DNA of 64,000 nucleotides from Mucilaginibacter inviolabilis (GCF_011089895.1 NZ_JAANAT010000002.1:496001-560000); one strand, 5' to 3'; numbered from the stretch's first letter, positions 1 to 8,557 are shown. Numbers and translations: made by a program. The notes: generated by a model from the sequence alone, not told the origin.

Positions 1-634
1 CTCCGGCAGCATAAAATTCAATATTTCTCTTCTTGAAATGTTTAGCGTAGTTCTCATACCGTTGCTTCAGAAAAAAGTCTTTCGCATAGCCGTCGTGAAC
101 CGGAAGTATATGCTTTGGATGAATTTTGTCGCCAAATTCAGCAACTTTCAGTTCGGTAGTAAAGGGTGCCATGATTGGAAGAATCAATAAATTTATTCCT
201 TCATATGCATAAAGCTTTAGCTCAAACGAATCAACCGGATTCAATATTGTATCGTCAATAACGTAAGCTTGCATATCCGGGAAGGGGCTATCCAATATAG
301 GCTCGTGAGCAACATTTAAAACATCCAAACTAAAAGGACCAATTGTCATTTCGCCTTCTTCGACAAGAATACTTTCCAAACCATTGGCAAAAAGTTCTTT
401 CGAAACTTCTGCGTTAGTATAAATAGTAGCCTTACTTAGTTCAATTATCTTTTTCAAATTCTCCATATCCAAATGGTCGGGATGATTGTGGGTGATAATC
501 ACCGATTGCACATCATTAAACATTTCCGCTGTGACTAACCCTTCAGCAAAAGAAAACTTTCCAGGATCAAATAGAATTTTAAAGCCAGTTTTTTCAAATA
601 AAAGACAAGAATGAATGTATTTTGTAATCTTCAC
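1..634 (-). CDS. MBL-fold metallo-hydrolase (3' end cut by window edge)
   Basis: Read directly on the minus strand: a GTG-initiated frame (MKITKYIHSCLLFEK...) runs off the left edge, so the C-terminus is missing. It carries the metallo-beta-lactamase signature H49-N-H51-P-D53-H54, the dinuclear-metal site of the UlaG-like/MBL hydrolase superfamily, and later a His in 'LPVHDGY' that could be a further ligand. No signal peptide is visible, so it is probably cytoplasmic. The GTG lies 4 nt after the stop of the upstream DUF3606 gene, so the two are probably cotranscribed. The substrate cannot be told from sequence. Confidence 0.85.
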   Translation of the reverse strand, partial: MKITKYIHSCLLFEKTGFKILFDPGKFSFAEGLVTAEMFNDVQSVIITHNHPDHLDMENLKKIIELSKATIYTNAEVSKELFANGLESILVEEGEMTIGPFSLDVLNVAHEPILDSPFPDMQAYVIDDTILNPVDSFELKLYAYEGINLLILPIMAPFTTELKVAEFGDKIHPKHILPVHDGYAKDFFLKQRYENYAKHFKKRNIEFYAAG

Positions 635-638
635 TACC

Positions 639-812
639 TTATTTTTTTAAATACTTTTCTATTTCTTCTGTAGAGTTTCCTACTTTACTTATTGCGGACT
701 TTAATTCATCGACTGAAATTTTAAAGTGTTTTGCCCAATACTCAAAATCATAAGCCTCACTTGATTCAAATTCCCTTTCGTCGCGCTCTTTAGCATTTAT
801 CGATTCATCCAT
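639..812 (-). CDS. DUF3606 domain small protein
   Basis: A 57-aa minus-strand frame starts at ATG 812 and stops with TAA at 639. The C-terminal half 'YWAKHFKISVDELKSAISKV' followed by 'GNSTEEIEKYLKK' is the DUF3606 pattern, a short helical domain widespread in Bacteroidota and Proteobacteria with no known activity. It sits directly upstream of the MBL hydrolase with a 4-nt gap, indicating an operon. The first 25 residues are rich in Glu, Asp and Arg. Confidence 0.75.
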   Translation of the reverse strand: MDESINAKERDEREFESSEAYDFEYWAKHFKISVDELKSAISKVGNSTEEIEKYLKK

Positions 813-997
813 GTTTTAATTATTTATCTACTCAATAACATTAAGCACAAGTTATGGTTTCATTACCTGAGATTATACTTGTTTAACGAGTTATCTTATA
901 ATTAGTAAAGCCTCAATAGCTTAATTGTCGTGGCTTACCGTCCTATAAAGTAAATCGTTGCTAACTAATTAAACATTTTGTTGTTTATGAAACACTT

Positions 998-1387
998 ATG
1001 TCAACCGAAGAAAACAAGCCAACCTCAAACCCCAGCGACCACCTCGCTAATGAAAGAACATTTTTAGCCTGGATCAGGACCAGTGTTGCCATAATGGGCT
1101 TCGGCTTTGTGGTGGTAAAATTTGCGCTTTTTATTAAACAGATCTCATTAGTCTTGAATACTAAACAAACCGTGTTACCCGGCAAAGGTTATTCTACACA
1201 AATTGGAATCTTACTGGTGGCCATTGGTGCTTTTATGGCTTTGTATTCGTACTTGAGATATCGAAATACGGAAAAGCAACTCTTAAATAAGGCCTATAAG
1301 CCATCACAGCTTCCTTCACTTTTACTAACCCTAGCTATTGTGATAGTAGGTGCCTTATTAGTGATCTACCTGATACCGGGTCTATAA
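998..1387 (+). CDS. YidH/DUF202 family inner-membrane protein
   Basis: A 129-aa protein opening with a hydrophilic stretch and the family hallmark 'NERTFLAWIRTSVAIMGFG' (about residues 18-36), which starts the first of three membrane segments (about 28-48, 65-85, 103-126). DUF202/YidH proteins are small membrane proteins of unknown function. The next gene follows after a 109-nt gap that carries the 67-nt LysR-type promoter, so this gene is probably transcribed separately from the sulfur operon. Confidence 0.85.
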   Translation: MSTEENKPTSNPSDHLANERTFLAWIRTSVAIMGFGFVVVKFALFIKQISLVLNTKQTVLPGKGYSTQIGILLVAIGAFMALYSYLRYRNTEKQLLNKAYKPSQLPSLLLTLAIVIVGALLVIYLIPGL

Positions 1388-1399
1388 TCAAAATTGTTT

Positions 1400-1466
1400 A
1401 ATAACATTTAGTTATTGAACATCATTAATCATGATAAAAATACCCTTCATTCTGTAATTACTTTTG
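1400..1466 (+). promoter_or_regulatory. LysR-type promoter box A (controls the 1497-8467 operon)
   Basis: The inverted repeat AATAAC-N5-GTTATT (1400-1416) contains an AT-N11-AT LysR-type site. A second AT-N11-AT lies 20 nt downstream and runs into TGATAAAAA (1432), followed at a fixed distance by a -7-like element ending TTTG at 1466. The same 67-nt layout recurs upstream of three other genes (8470, 9639, 15826). It lies 30 nt before the PepSY-like gene. The binding protein is inferred to be the LysR regulator at 8722. Confidence 0.7.
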
Positions 1467-1496
1467 ATGTATTAAATAACAACAAAATATTACAAA

Positions 1497-1985
1497 ATGA
1501 AAAACTCAATAATCAAAACAGCACTTATCCTGATGGTATCAGGATTTACAATTAACGCCAATGCTGCAACAGGCGGTGTAAAAGCGCCAGAACAAGTTAC
1601 TGCTGAATTTACAGCTAAATATCCCGGCGCAGTACTTAAGGATTGGAAAATGGACAAAGCCGGTTACAAGGCAGAATTTAAGCTTAACCACAAAAAACAA
1701 ACTGCTGTTTACGCTGCAGACGGAACCTGGTTAAAAAGTTCGATAAAGCTAAGCGGGACCAAAGACATGCCGTTGGCAGTTAAAACTGCATTGAGGAACA
1801 GCAAATATGCTTCATTCTATGAAGATGAGATCAAGGAAGTTACCACCCAAAACGGAACGCTATATGTTTTAACCATTGACAATCATAGCGGAAGTACAAT
1901 GGCTACCGAGGGTTACGGCTCATGGGAAGATTACCAGATAATTTACGACATTAACGGCGCTCTTTTAAGCTTAAAAGAATTATAA
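1497..1985 (+). CDS. Secreted PepSY-like domain protein
   Basis: A 162-aa protein with a Sec signal peptide (MKNSIIKTAL... to about ANAA, residue 24) and one PepSY-like region, in which 'FTAKYPGAVLKDWKMDKAGY' begins the typical alternating-strand fold. Bacteroidota carry many such periplasmic proteins (formerly DUF2874, beta-lactamase-inhibitor-like); their role is unknown. It is the first gene after LysR-type box A and is followed after 26 nt by the thiosulfate dehydrogenase-like gene, so it probably belongs to the sulfur operon. Confidence 0.8.
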   Translation: MKNSIIKTALILMVSGFTINANAATGGVKAPEQVTAEFTAKYPGAVLKDWKMDKAGYKAEFKLNHKKQTAVYAADGTWLKSSIKLSGTKDMPLAVKTALRNSKYASFYEDEIKEVTTQNGTLYVLTIDNHSGSTMATEGYGSWEDYQIIYDINGALLSLKEL

Positions 1986-2011
1986 TAATCCTCTTAATAA
2001 ATAATAGTATC

Positions 2012-3115
2012 ATGCAACCCGAAGAAGAAAAAGAACTGGTTAAAACGATAGTAAAGGTATCACGCTATACGATTTATATTACGTTGATTGCTGTAGCATG
2101 TATGGCAATTACAATAGTTTCCTTATTCAATAACGGATCGGGAACTACAGCAAGCCCCAAAGCAAATGAGGGCGCAGCTACAACCAGTGTTACTGCTCCT
2201 TCATCTCCGCTTGCCGCAGCTGGAACTACGCCGAGAGCCATACCTGCAGATGCCTGGAAAGCGCCGGATGAAAGCACCATCCCGGCAGGAAAAGCAGGCG
2301 ACATGATTCGTTATGGAAAAGAGCTTTTAGTACATACATCTCAATATTTTGGCCCGCAGGGTTCGGTTGCGCATATTACCAACGGCATGAACTGCCAGAA
2401 TTGTCACCTTGCAGGCGGCACTAAATTGTTCGGAAACGATTACGCCGGTTTCATTGCCAGCTATCCAAAAATGAGTGGGCGCAGCGGTAAGGTAGAGCCA
2501 GCTTCAGAACGAATAGCGGAATGTTTTGAACGCAGCCTGGCAGGTAAAGTACCGGATACTTCAAAAAAAGAGATCCAATCTATATTGGCCTACATGAAAT
2601 GGATCGGTAAGGATGTAAAAAAAGGGCAGAAACTATTCGGAAGTGCAACAGAAAAGTTGGCCTTCATGGATGGGGCTGCCGATCCGATAAAAGGAAAGGC
2701 GGTTTTTACCATGAAATGTCAAAGCTGTCACGGCAATAACGGAGAAGGCATGTTAGCGGCCGATAAAAAATCCTACACCAATCCGCCTCTATGGGGTAAG
2801 CATAGTTATAATGATGGTGCGGGTATGTACAGGCTGACCAATCTTGCCGGATTTGTTAAAAACAATATGCCTTTCGGCGCCACTTATGAAAGTCCACAGC
2901 TGACAGATGAAGAAGCCTGGAACGTAGCAGCCTTTATTAACACCCAACCCCGTCCGCACAAAGACCAGCACAATGACTGGAAGGATTTGAAAAAGAAACC
3001 GATAGATTTTCCTTTTGGGCCGTATGCGGATGCCTTTAGCGAAAAACAGCACAAACTTGGCCCCTTTAAGCCAATCAAAGACGCACAAAAAGAATTAACC
3101 GTTAAAAAATCATAA
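2012..3115 (+). CDS. tsdA: Dihaem c-type cytochrome, TsdA-type thiosulfate dehydrogenase
   Basis: A 367-aa protein with an N-terminal membrane anchor (about residues 18-40), a low-complexity linker, and two haem-binding CxxCH motifs (C128-C131-H132 and C236-C239-H240). The first sits in 'MNCQNCHLAGGT' and is followed by 'ERIAECFERSLAG'. In known TsdA enzymes the Cys at this place (here C171) is the unusual axial ligand of haem 1. TsdA couples two thiosulfates to tetrathionate in the periplasm and passes electrons to the respiratory chain. The DsrE-like gene and other sulfur genes next to it fit this role. Tetrathionate reduction is also possible for this family. Confidence 0.8.
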   Translation: MQPEEEKELVKTIVKVSRYTIYITLIAVACMAITIVSLFNNGSGTTASPKANEGAATTSVTAPSSPLAAAGTTPRAIPADAWKAPDESTIPAGKAGDMIRYGKELLVHTSQYFGPQGSVAHITNGMNCQNCHLAGGTKLFGNDYAGFIASYPKMSGRSGKVEPASERIAECFERSLAGKVPDTSKKEIQSILAYMKWIGKDVKKGQKLFGSATEKLAFMDGAADPIKGKAVFTMKCQSCHGNNGEGMLAADKKSYTNPPLWGKHSYNDGAGMYRLTNLAGFVKNNMPFGATYESPQLTDEEAWNVAAFINTQPRPHKDQHNDWKDLKKKPIDFPFGPYADAFSEKQHKLGPFKPIKDAQKELTVKKS

Positions 3116-3126
3116 ACATAAAAACC

Positions 3127-3582
3127 ATGAAAAAGTACACCTTAATTTTAGTAGCCTTTGCCTTTTTAACTTTTGTAAAAACAGCAAGCGCCCAAACCGA
3201 TCCGGCAGCTTTTACCGGCGCAACAGCAAAATTGAAGCATTACGATGCGCTATACATCCTAAATTCAAACGACGATAAAAAAATAAAGGGCACGCTGCGC
3301 AATATTGACAACGCGCTGGAAGATGTCCGCCTGAAAGGCAAATTGCATGTGGAGCTTATCGCCTTCGGCGATGGCGTTGCCGTTTATATGAAGAGCGGCG
3401 CATATGAGCAAACCTTAAAAGACTTGCAAGCCAAAGGTGTTGTTTTAGCTCAATGCAGCAATACGATCAAAGAACGAAAAATAGATAAAAACGACCTATT
3501 CCCGTTTGTATCCTACGTACCAAGCGGTAATGGCGAGATTATCATCCGTCAATATCAAGGCTGGGCTGTCGTTCATCCATAA
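3127..3582 (+). CDS. Periplasmic DsrE/F-like protein
   Basis: A 151-aa protein with a clear signal peptide (to about residue 22, 'VKTASAQ') followed by a DsrE/F-type alpha/beta domain of about 120 residues: 'KLKHYDALYILNSNDDKKI', then 'HVELIAFGDGVAVYMK'. A Cys in 'GVVLAQCSNTIKER' sits where DsrE-type proteins carry a sulfur-accepting Cys. DsrE proteins handle bound persulfide or act as sulfur carriers; exported versions are common in Bacteroidota. It lies 11 nt after tsdA, which supports a sulfur role, but activity is inferred. Confidence 0.75.
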   Translation: MKKYTLILVAFAFLTFVKTASAQTDPAAFTGATAKLKHYDALYILNSNDDKKIKGTLRNIDNALEDVRLKGKLHVELIAFGDGVAVYMKSGAYEQTLKDLQAKGVVLAQCSNTIKERKIDKNDLFPFVSYVPSGNGEIIIRQYQGWAVVHP

Positions 3583-3625
3583 CCTCCTTATCATTCTAAA
3601 AATCATTTACAAACATTAAAGTCAA

Positions 3626-4546
3626 ATGAAAAATTATAAAAATATATTGTTTAGCGTAGCAGCATTTATTGCATGCAGCAACCAAGTTAAAGCCCAGGAG
3701 CACCGGTTTGATCCGCCCTGGAACACTCCGCCGGAAAGCAAGGTGATGTTTACCGTGCCGGGGGTTGATAATGTTCCCGACCTGTTTGGTGACATCAACG
3801 ACCCGCAGTTAGTTGTGTTCTTTGCCGGTAACCAGTTTATGTGCCTGGATGATATGATGGCGGCATTTAAGAAGGCTTATCCGCAATATCAGCGGGTATT
3901 TGCGGAAACGTTGCCTCCGGGCATTTTAGCCAAACAAATTATGGGTGGTTCGATCACCATCGGAAACCTGCGTATTACGCTTAAACCTGATGTATATACT
4001 GCAGGAAAAAACCGTACAGATCAAATGCCGGAATACTTCAGCAAAACCGAACCGTACGCCTATAACCGTCTGGCTATAATGGTACAGAAAGGCAATCCGA
4101 AAAATATTAAAGGATTAAAAGATTTAGGGCAGGCTGCGATTCGTGTTAGTATGCCGAACCCGGATTTTGAAGGGATAGGTAAACGCATTGAGCAGGCTTA
4201 TGTACTCGCAGGTACAGAATCTTTGCGTAAGACTATTATGGAAGATAAGTTAAAGGATAGTACCACTTACCTTACCCAGATCCATCACCGTCAATCACCG
4301 ATGCGTATTATGTACGGTCAATCGGACGCTGCCCCGGTATGGTATAGTGAGGCTTATTACCAGGTGATGATCAAACACCCGGTTGATATGGTCGAGATCC
4401 CTTCTGATCAGAATATCAACGCGACTTATGTTGCAGGACAACTAAAAAATGCGCCGCATGCACAGGCAGCCAGGGATTTTATGGACTTTTTGGTTAGCCC
4501 GGCAGCCAAAGCGATATACCGCAAATACGGATTTACAACCAAATAA
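3626..4546 (+). CDS. Orphan ModA-like periplasmic substrate-binding protein (1)
   Basis: A 306-aa exported protein (signal peptide to about residue 23) with the type 2 periplasmic-binding fold of the molybdate/sulfate-binding group. Recognisable parts are 'QLVVFFAGNQFMCLDDMMAAF' at the domain start, the hinge 'YAYNRLAIMVQKGNPKNIKG', and the C-terminal 'ARDFMDFLVSPAAKAIYRKYG'. No permease or ATPase is nearby, so it may act as a sensor, storage or oxyanion scavenger rather than feed an ABC importer. A second, shorter relative is encoded at 7251. The ligand cannot be assigned. Confidence 0.7.
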   Translation: MKNYKNILFSVAAFIACSNQVKAQEHRFDPPWNTPPESKVMFTVPGVDNVPDLFGDINDPQLVVFFAGNQFMCLDDMMAAFKKAYPQYQRVFAETLPPGILAKQIMGGSITIGNLRITLKPDVYTAGKNRTDQMPEYFSKTEPYAYNRLAIMVQKGNPKNIKGLKDLGQAAIRVSMPNPDFEGIGKRIEQAYVLAGTESLRKTIMEDKLKDSTTYLTQIHHRQSPMRIMYGQSDAAPVWYSEAYYQVMIKHPVDMVEIPSDQNINATYVAGQLKNAPHAQAARDFMDFLVSPAAKAIYRKYGFTTK

Positions 4547-4570
4547 TAAACGAACATTAACATTAAAAAT

Positions 4571-5209
4571 ATGTCATTGCATTTAGGAGATTTAGCTCCA
4601 AACTTTACCGCACAAACTACCATCGGGGAAATTGATTTTTACGAGTACCTGGGCGATAGCTGGGGCGTATTATTTTCTCACCCTGCCGACTATACTCCCG
4701 TATGCACTACTGAACTGGGTAAGACTGCTCTATTAAAAAGCGAATTTGATAAACGAAATGTAAAAGCACTTGCTTTAAGTATAGACCCGCTTGATAAGCA
4801 TCTTGCCTGGATCAGTGATATTAACGAAACCCAAAATTGCAGCGTAGAATTTCCACTTATTGCAGACGAAGATCGAAAAGTATCGATGTTATATGATATG
4901 ATCCATCCAAATGCATCGGCAACAGCCACCGTTCGTTCCTTATTTATCATCGGGCCTGATAAAAAAGTTAAACTGATGATCACCTATCCGGCATCTACCG
5001 GGCGTAATTTCAATGAAGTATTACGGGTGATAGATTCTTTACAGCTAACCGACGAATACAGCGTAGCTACGCCAGCGAATTGGGAAGCAGGCGAGGATGT
5101 CATTATTGGCTTAGGTGTTAAAACAGAAGATATTGAATCAAAGTTTCCCGAAGGACATCGTATTGTGAAACCTTATTTAAGGTATACGCCGCAGCCGACA
5201 AAACAATAG
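4571..5209 (+). CDS. Peroxiredoxin, 1-Cys (Prx6) type
   Basis: A 212-aa cytoplasmic protein with the peroxiredoxin active site 'HPADYTPVCTTELGK', giving peroxidatic Cys45 with Thr42 nearby and an Arg around residue 125. The length and the C-terminal extension ('PANWEAGEDVIIG' onward, with 'KPYLRYTPQP' at the end) match the Prx6 group, which uses a single catalytic Cys and an external thiol to reduce H2O2 and hydroperoxides. There is no signal peptide although its neighbours are exported. In this operon it may protect against peroxides formed during sulfur oxidation. Confidence 0.88.
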   Translation: MSLHLGDLAPNFTAQTTIGEIDFYEYLGDSWGVLFSHPADYTPVCTTELGKTALLKSEFDKRNVKALALSIDPLDKHLAWISDINETQNCSVEFPLIADEDRKVSMLYDMIHPNASATATVRSLFIIGPDKKVKLMITYPASTGRNFNEVLRVIDSLQLTDEYSVATPANWEAGEDVIIGLGVKTEDIESKFPEGHRIVKPYLRYTPQPTKQ

Positions 5210-5241
5210 ACTGGTTCAATGTTTATAAATATTCATTTTAT

Positions 5242-5856
5242 ATGATGCCAAAACTCAGTTTTGTTATTTTGTTGATGTCGCTTTTTGGTGTAGCCAAAGC
5301 TCAGCATCACGATATGTCTATGTCAATGTCGATGCCTACTTCAACAAACGTATACCTGAAAATGATGGATCAGATGATGGTTAATATGGATAGGGTCGTA
5401 CCCACCGCGTCAGCCGATGAAGATTTCCTGGCGATGATGATCCCGCATCATCAGGGCGCTGTGGATATGGCGAATTATGAAATAGCGCACGGCAAAAACC
5501 GGGAGCTGATCCAACTGGCCAAAAGTATCAAAGCCGAACAACTGGTGCAGATCCAGCAAATGCAATTGCTGCTACGCAATACCAAAACATTTGCCGGCAA
5601 AGGCAAAGCTCATCAACAGGCCAATCAAAAAATGATGGTGGTCATGATGCAGCAAATGCCGAAAGATAAAACGCTAAGTAACGACGACAATGCTTTTGCC
5701 CGAGTCATGATCCCGCACCACCAGGCCGCTATTGACATGGCTAAGGTGGCGTTGCAATACGGGACCGATAAAAACACCAAGCGTCTTGCCGAAAGTATTA
5801 TCTCGGATGAGCAGATCGAAATTGATCAAATGAAGAAATTCACACCTATCCAATAA
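5242..5856 (+). CDS. Exported protein with two DUF305 domains
   Basis: A 204-aa protein with a signal peptide (to about residue 20) and then a His/Met-rich segment ('QHHDMSMSMSMP') resembling soft-metal binding motifs. Two DUF305 repeats follow, each with the hallmark 'MIPHHQ.A.DMA' (H69-H70 and H159-H160). DUF305 is a ferritin-like four-helix fold, often found near copper or stress genes. The role is unknown. It starts 32 nt after the peroxiredoxin and ends 10 nt before the beta-propeller gene. ATG at 5245 is an alternative start. Confidence 0.8.
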   Translation: MMPKLSFVILLMSLFGVAKAQHHDMSMSMSMPTSTNVYLKMMDQMMVNMDRVVPTASADEDFLAMMIPHHQGAVDMANYEIAHGKNRELIQLAKSIKAEQLVQIQQMQLLLRNTKTFAGKGKAHQQANQKMMVVMMQQMPKDKTLSNDDNAFARVMIPHHQAAIDMAKVALQYGTDKNTKRLAESIISDEQIEIDQMKKFTPIQ

Positions 5857-5866
5857 ACAAACACCG

Positions 5867-7237
5867 ATGAAAAAATTAATGATCCTGTTCCTGTTATTGC
5901 CGCTGACTAAATTAAGCGCACAGGACCGTGTGTACACCGGTAACCAGATCTCAAATACGGTATCGGTGATAGACCCTAAAACGCAAACCTATCTGGGTGA
6001 GATCGTATTGGGAAAACCCCAGCCGGAGATCTTAAGTCCGCTTTATAAAGGCCAGGCACTGGTACACGGCCTGGGCTATACCCCAAAAAGGCAATTACTG
6101 GCCGCCGTATCTATCGGCTCCAACTCAGTTACATTTATCTCTACTGCCACCAACAAGTTACTGAAAACAGTTTATATTGGAAGGTCGCCGCATGAGGCTA
6201 CGTTTAATCCGTCGGGCACACAAGCCTGGATCTCGGTAAGAGGTGAAGCTTACATCAGTGTGATCGATGCCGCCACGCTGAAAGAGATCAAACGAGTTCC
6301 TGTGGCAGACGGGCCGGGCATGGTTTCCTTTACCCCGAACGGAAAATGGGCCTATGTATGTTCCAGCTTTACGGCGCAATTGGATGTGGTGAATACGGCG
6401 ACCTATAAAGTAGTTAAAAGTATCCCGGTTGTCAGCCCGTTCTCGCCGAATATATTTTGCAGCCCTGACGGTAAATGGATCGCAATGACCCATAAAGACG
6501 TTGGCAAGGTAACCCAGATCAGTACCGCCACCAATAAAATAGAAAAAGTGTTCAATACCGGCCCGATTACCAATCACGTTACGTTTACCGTTACCAACAA
6601 GGTGCCCTTAATGCTCGTGACCGTTGGCGGCGAAAACACCCTGAAAGTATTTGATATCAACCAGGGTTTCAAACTGGTGGATAGCATAACCACGGGTTCA
6701 TTACCACATGGCGTATGGCCTTCCGGCGATGGTAAATTTGCTTATGTAGGGCTGGAGAATGATGATCAGGTTCAGGTAGTGGACTTGGTAAAAATGGCCA
6801 TTGTAAAAACGATCCCGATCGGTCAGTGCCCACAGGCTTTACTGTACGCTGTTAATGCGGGACCGGTAACACCTCTTACGACGGGCTTATCACCCCTGAA
6901 TGCAGGTAATAAAAGCCAGGTAATTAAAATGAAAAGCACCGGCGCGATCAGCGCTACAGGCATGCTCAATGCAAGAAGTGTAGGCTTAACCGACCTGGTA
7001 CAACAGGATTTCAAAAAGCTGGAAGCTAATACCGCATATACTTTAGCACTCACCAATTCCACCGAACAGCCCTACAAAACAGATTATGTAATCAATGCAT
7101 TTAAAACGGATGCCAAGGGAGCTTTCAGCGGTCAGTCTACCGGTATTATTAAGAGTGTAGGCAAGCCTATGGCTGATTATAAAATGGTGATCCTGATCAA
7201 CGATGCCAATAAAACTACGGTAATGGCAGGTCAATAA
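5867..7237 (+). CDS. Exported YncE-like beta-propeller protein
   Basis: A 456-aa protein with a signal peptide (to about residue 18) and about seven beta-propeller blades of the 40-residue YVTN type, for example 'NTVSVIDPKTQTYLGEIVLG', 'NSVTFISTATNKLLKTVYIG' and 'AYISVIDAATLKEIKRVPVA'. Residues from about 325 to the end form a further domain with strand-rich sequence. Propellers of this type bind partners or redox cofactors in the periplasm, but no catalytic motif is seen. It sits between DUF305 and the second binding protein in one operon. Confidence 0.78.
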   Translation: MKKLMILFLLLPLTKLSAQDRVYTGNQISNTVSVIDPKTQTYLGEIVLGKPQPEILSPLYKGQALVHGLGYTPKRQLLAAVSIGSNSVTFISTATNKLLKTVYIGRSPHEATFNPSGTQAWISVRGEAYISVIDAATLKEIKRVPVADGPGMVSFTPNGKWAYVCSSFTAQLDVVNTATYKVVKSIPVVSPFSPNIFCSPDGKWIAMTHKDVGKVTQISTATNKIEKVFNTGPITNHVTFTVTNKVPLMLVTVGGENTLKVFDINQGFKLVDSITTGSLPHGVWPSGDGKFAYVGLENDDQVQVVDLVKMAIVKTIPIGQCPQALLYAVNAGPVTPLTTGLSPLNAGNKSQVIKMKSTGAISATGMLNARSVGLTDLVQQDFKKLEANTAYTLALTNSTEQPYKTDYVINAFKTDAKGAFSGQSTGIIKSVGKPMADYKMVILINDANKTTVMAGQ

Positions 7238-7250
7238 TTAGAAGATAATC

Positions 7251-7994
7251 ATGAAAAAATACATTTTAAGTATCGCAATGATAATGGCGGTTTGTTTCGC
7301 AACTTACGCTCAAACTGATACCCTGCACGTCTATGGACCGGGAGGCCCACTATCGGCGATGCAGGATTGCGCTAAAGTATTTACCGCAAAGACAGGTATT
7401 CCTGTAATCGTAACGGGAGGCCCCGAGCCTAAATGGCTGACCCCGGCTCAGCAAAATGCCGATGTGATCTATGGAGGTGCCGAATATATGCTTACCCAGT
7501 TTATCCAGACCCATCCGGGGATGGTTGATGTCGGTACAAGAGTTGAGCTGTATAAAAGAAGAGCAGCCATTTTGGTCAGGCCGGGAAACCCTAAACATAT
7601 TGCATCGCTGAAAGACCTGACCAAACGGGGGATACATATTTTAGATGTGAACGGTGCAGGGCAATTTGGATTATGGGAAGATATTGCCGGAAAAGAGGGT
7701 CTGATTGAAAATATCCAGCGGAATATCTCAGGTTCGTTCGCCAATACCGCTTTGGGCATAGATGCTTGGAAAAAAGATAATACCTATGACGCCTGGATTA
7801 CTTATGCCTCATGGCATGAAAACCTGAAAGGTATTACACAGGTAGTAGAATTTCCGGCCTCATCACTCTTGTACCGTGGTACTCCCGTAGCATTAACGAC
7901 AAACGGTAAGCAAAGGCAGCAGTCAAATCAATTTGTTCAGTTCCTTCAAAGCGCAGCGGGTCACGCGATATTTAAAAAATGGGGTTGGGAATAA
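7251..7994 (+). CDS. Orphan ModA-like periplasmic substrate-binding protein (2)
   Basis: A 247-aa exported protein (signal peptide to about residue 20) of the type 2 binding-protein fold. 'LHVYGPGGPLSAMQDCAKVF' opens lobe 1, followed by 'KTGIPVIVTGGPEPKW', the hinge 'RRAAILVRPGNPKHIASLKD', and the C-terminal 'NQFVQFLQSAAGHAIFKKWG'. It resembles the 306-aa protein at 3626 in fold but is shorter. There are no ABC partners in the window. 'Oxyanion-binding' is a family-level guess. Confidence 0.7.
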   Translation: MKKYILSIAMIMAVCFATYAQTDTLHVYGPGGPLSAMQDCAKVFTAKTGIPVIVTGGPEPKWLTPAQQNADVIYGGAEYMLTQFIQTHPGMVDVGTRVELYKRRAAILVRPGNPKHIASLKDLTKRGIHILDVNGAGQFGLWEDIAGKEGLIENIQRNISGSFANTALGIDAWKKDNTYDAWITYASWHENLKGITQVVEFPASSLLYRGTPVALTTNGKQRQQSNQFVQFLQSAAGHAIFKKWGWE

Positions 7995-8005
7995 TTAAGC
8001 GTAAG

Positions 8006-8467
8006 ATGCCTTTATTAAATGACGCCTTAATTGCCGGGTTTATCGCCATCTCGGTAAATACTTTATTGCTCCAACTTGCACCTATGATCCATATTAAGGC
8101 GGAAGGTGGCGGACTTTTAAAATTATTATTACAATATGGCCGGCCAATAACCGGCCATATTGCTTTTTTATATACCTCATTATTTGGCGTTGTCTTTCAT
8201 TACCTTACAGGACTTGTAATGGTAATAATTTATATTTGCTGGTTTAGCCGGTTGCTAAAAATGTCTGGATGGATTAAAGGCAGCCTTTTTTCTTTATTGC
8301 CCTAGCTAATTAATGGATTTATAGTGTTACCACTTTTAGGGTACGGTTTGCTTGGTAATTATAAACTCTCCTTAGCAGGAATGTGTTATTTTATGATAAC
8401 GAATTGGTTATTCGGATTGGTACTCGGATGGCTATTTGCTTATTTGAATAAATCTCTAAACAAATAA
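8006..8467 (+). pseudogene. Small four-helix membrane protein split by an in-frame amber stop
   Basis: An ATG at 8006, 12 nt after the binding-protein stop, opens a frame encoding hydrophobic segments ('ALIAGFIAISVNTLLLQLA' and others). The frame meets TAG at 8303-8305 and then continues without shift as 'LINGFIVLPLLGYGLLGNY' to TAA at 8465-8467. Read through, it would be about 153 aa with four membrane segments. An in-frame ATG at 7979 exists but overlaps the upstream gene. It is either a recent nonsense mutation, a sequencing error, or a truncated but functional N-terminal half. No family is recognised. Confidence 0.55.
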
Positions 8468-8469
8468 TC

Positions 8470-8536
8470 CATAACTTTACATTATCAACCATGTATAATG
8501 GTGATGAAAATGGCGTGTTTTTATAATTGATCTTTG
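8470..8536 (+). promoter_or_regulatory. LysR-type promoter box B (upstream of the small ORF and LysR gene)
   Basis: This is the most divergent of the four 67-nt boxes: CATAAC-N5-ATTATC replaces the perfect dyad. Both AT-N11-AT pairs, TGATGAAAA at 8502 and TTGATCTTTG ending at 8536 keep exactly the same spacing. It precedes the 48-aa gene and the LysR gene, so autoregulation is likely. A weaker site at a regulator's own promoter is usual for LysR systems. Confidence 0.6.
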
Positions 8537-8557
8537 ATTAACAAAATCAAACAGATC

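Noticed and set aside
2074..2304. Long antisense frames over tsdA and many other genes (for example 6158-6577, 7350-7637, 9063-9413, 36222-36545)
   Set aside because: They are shadows of well-supported genes in other frames, with no domain or start signal of their own.
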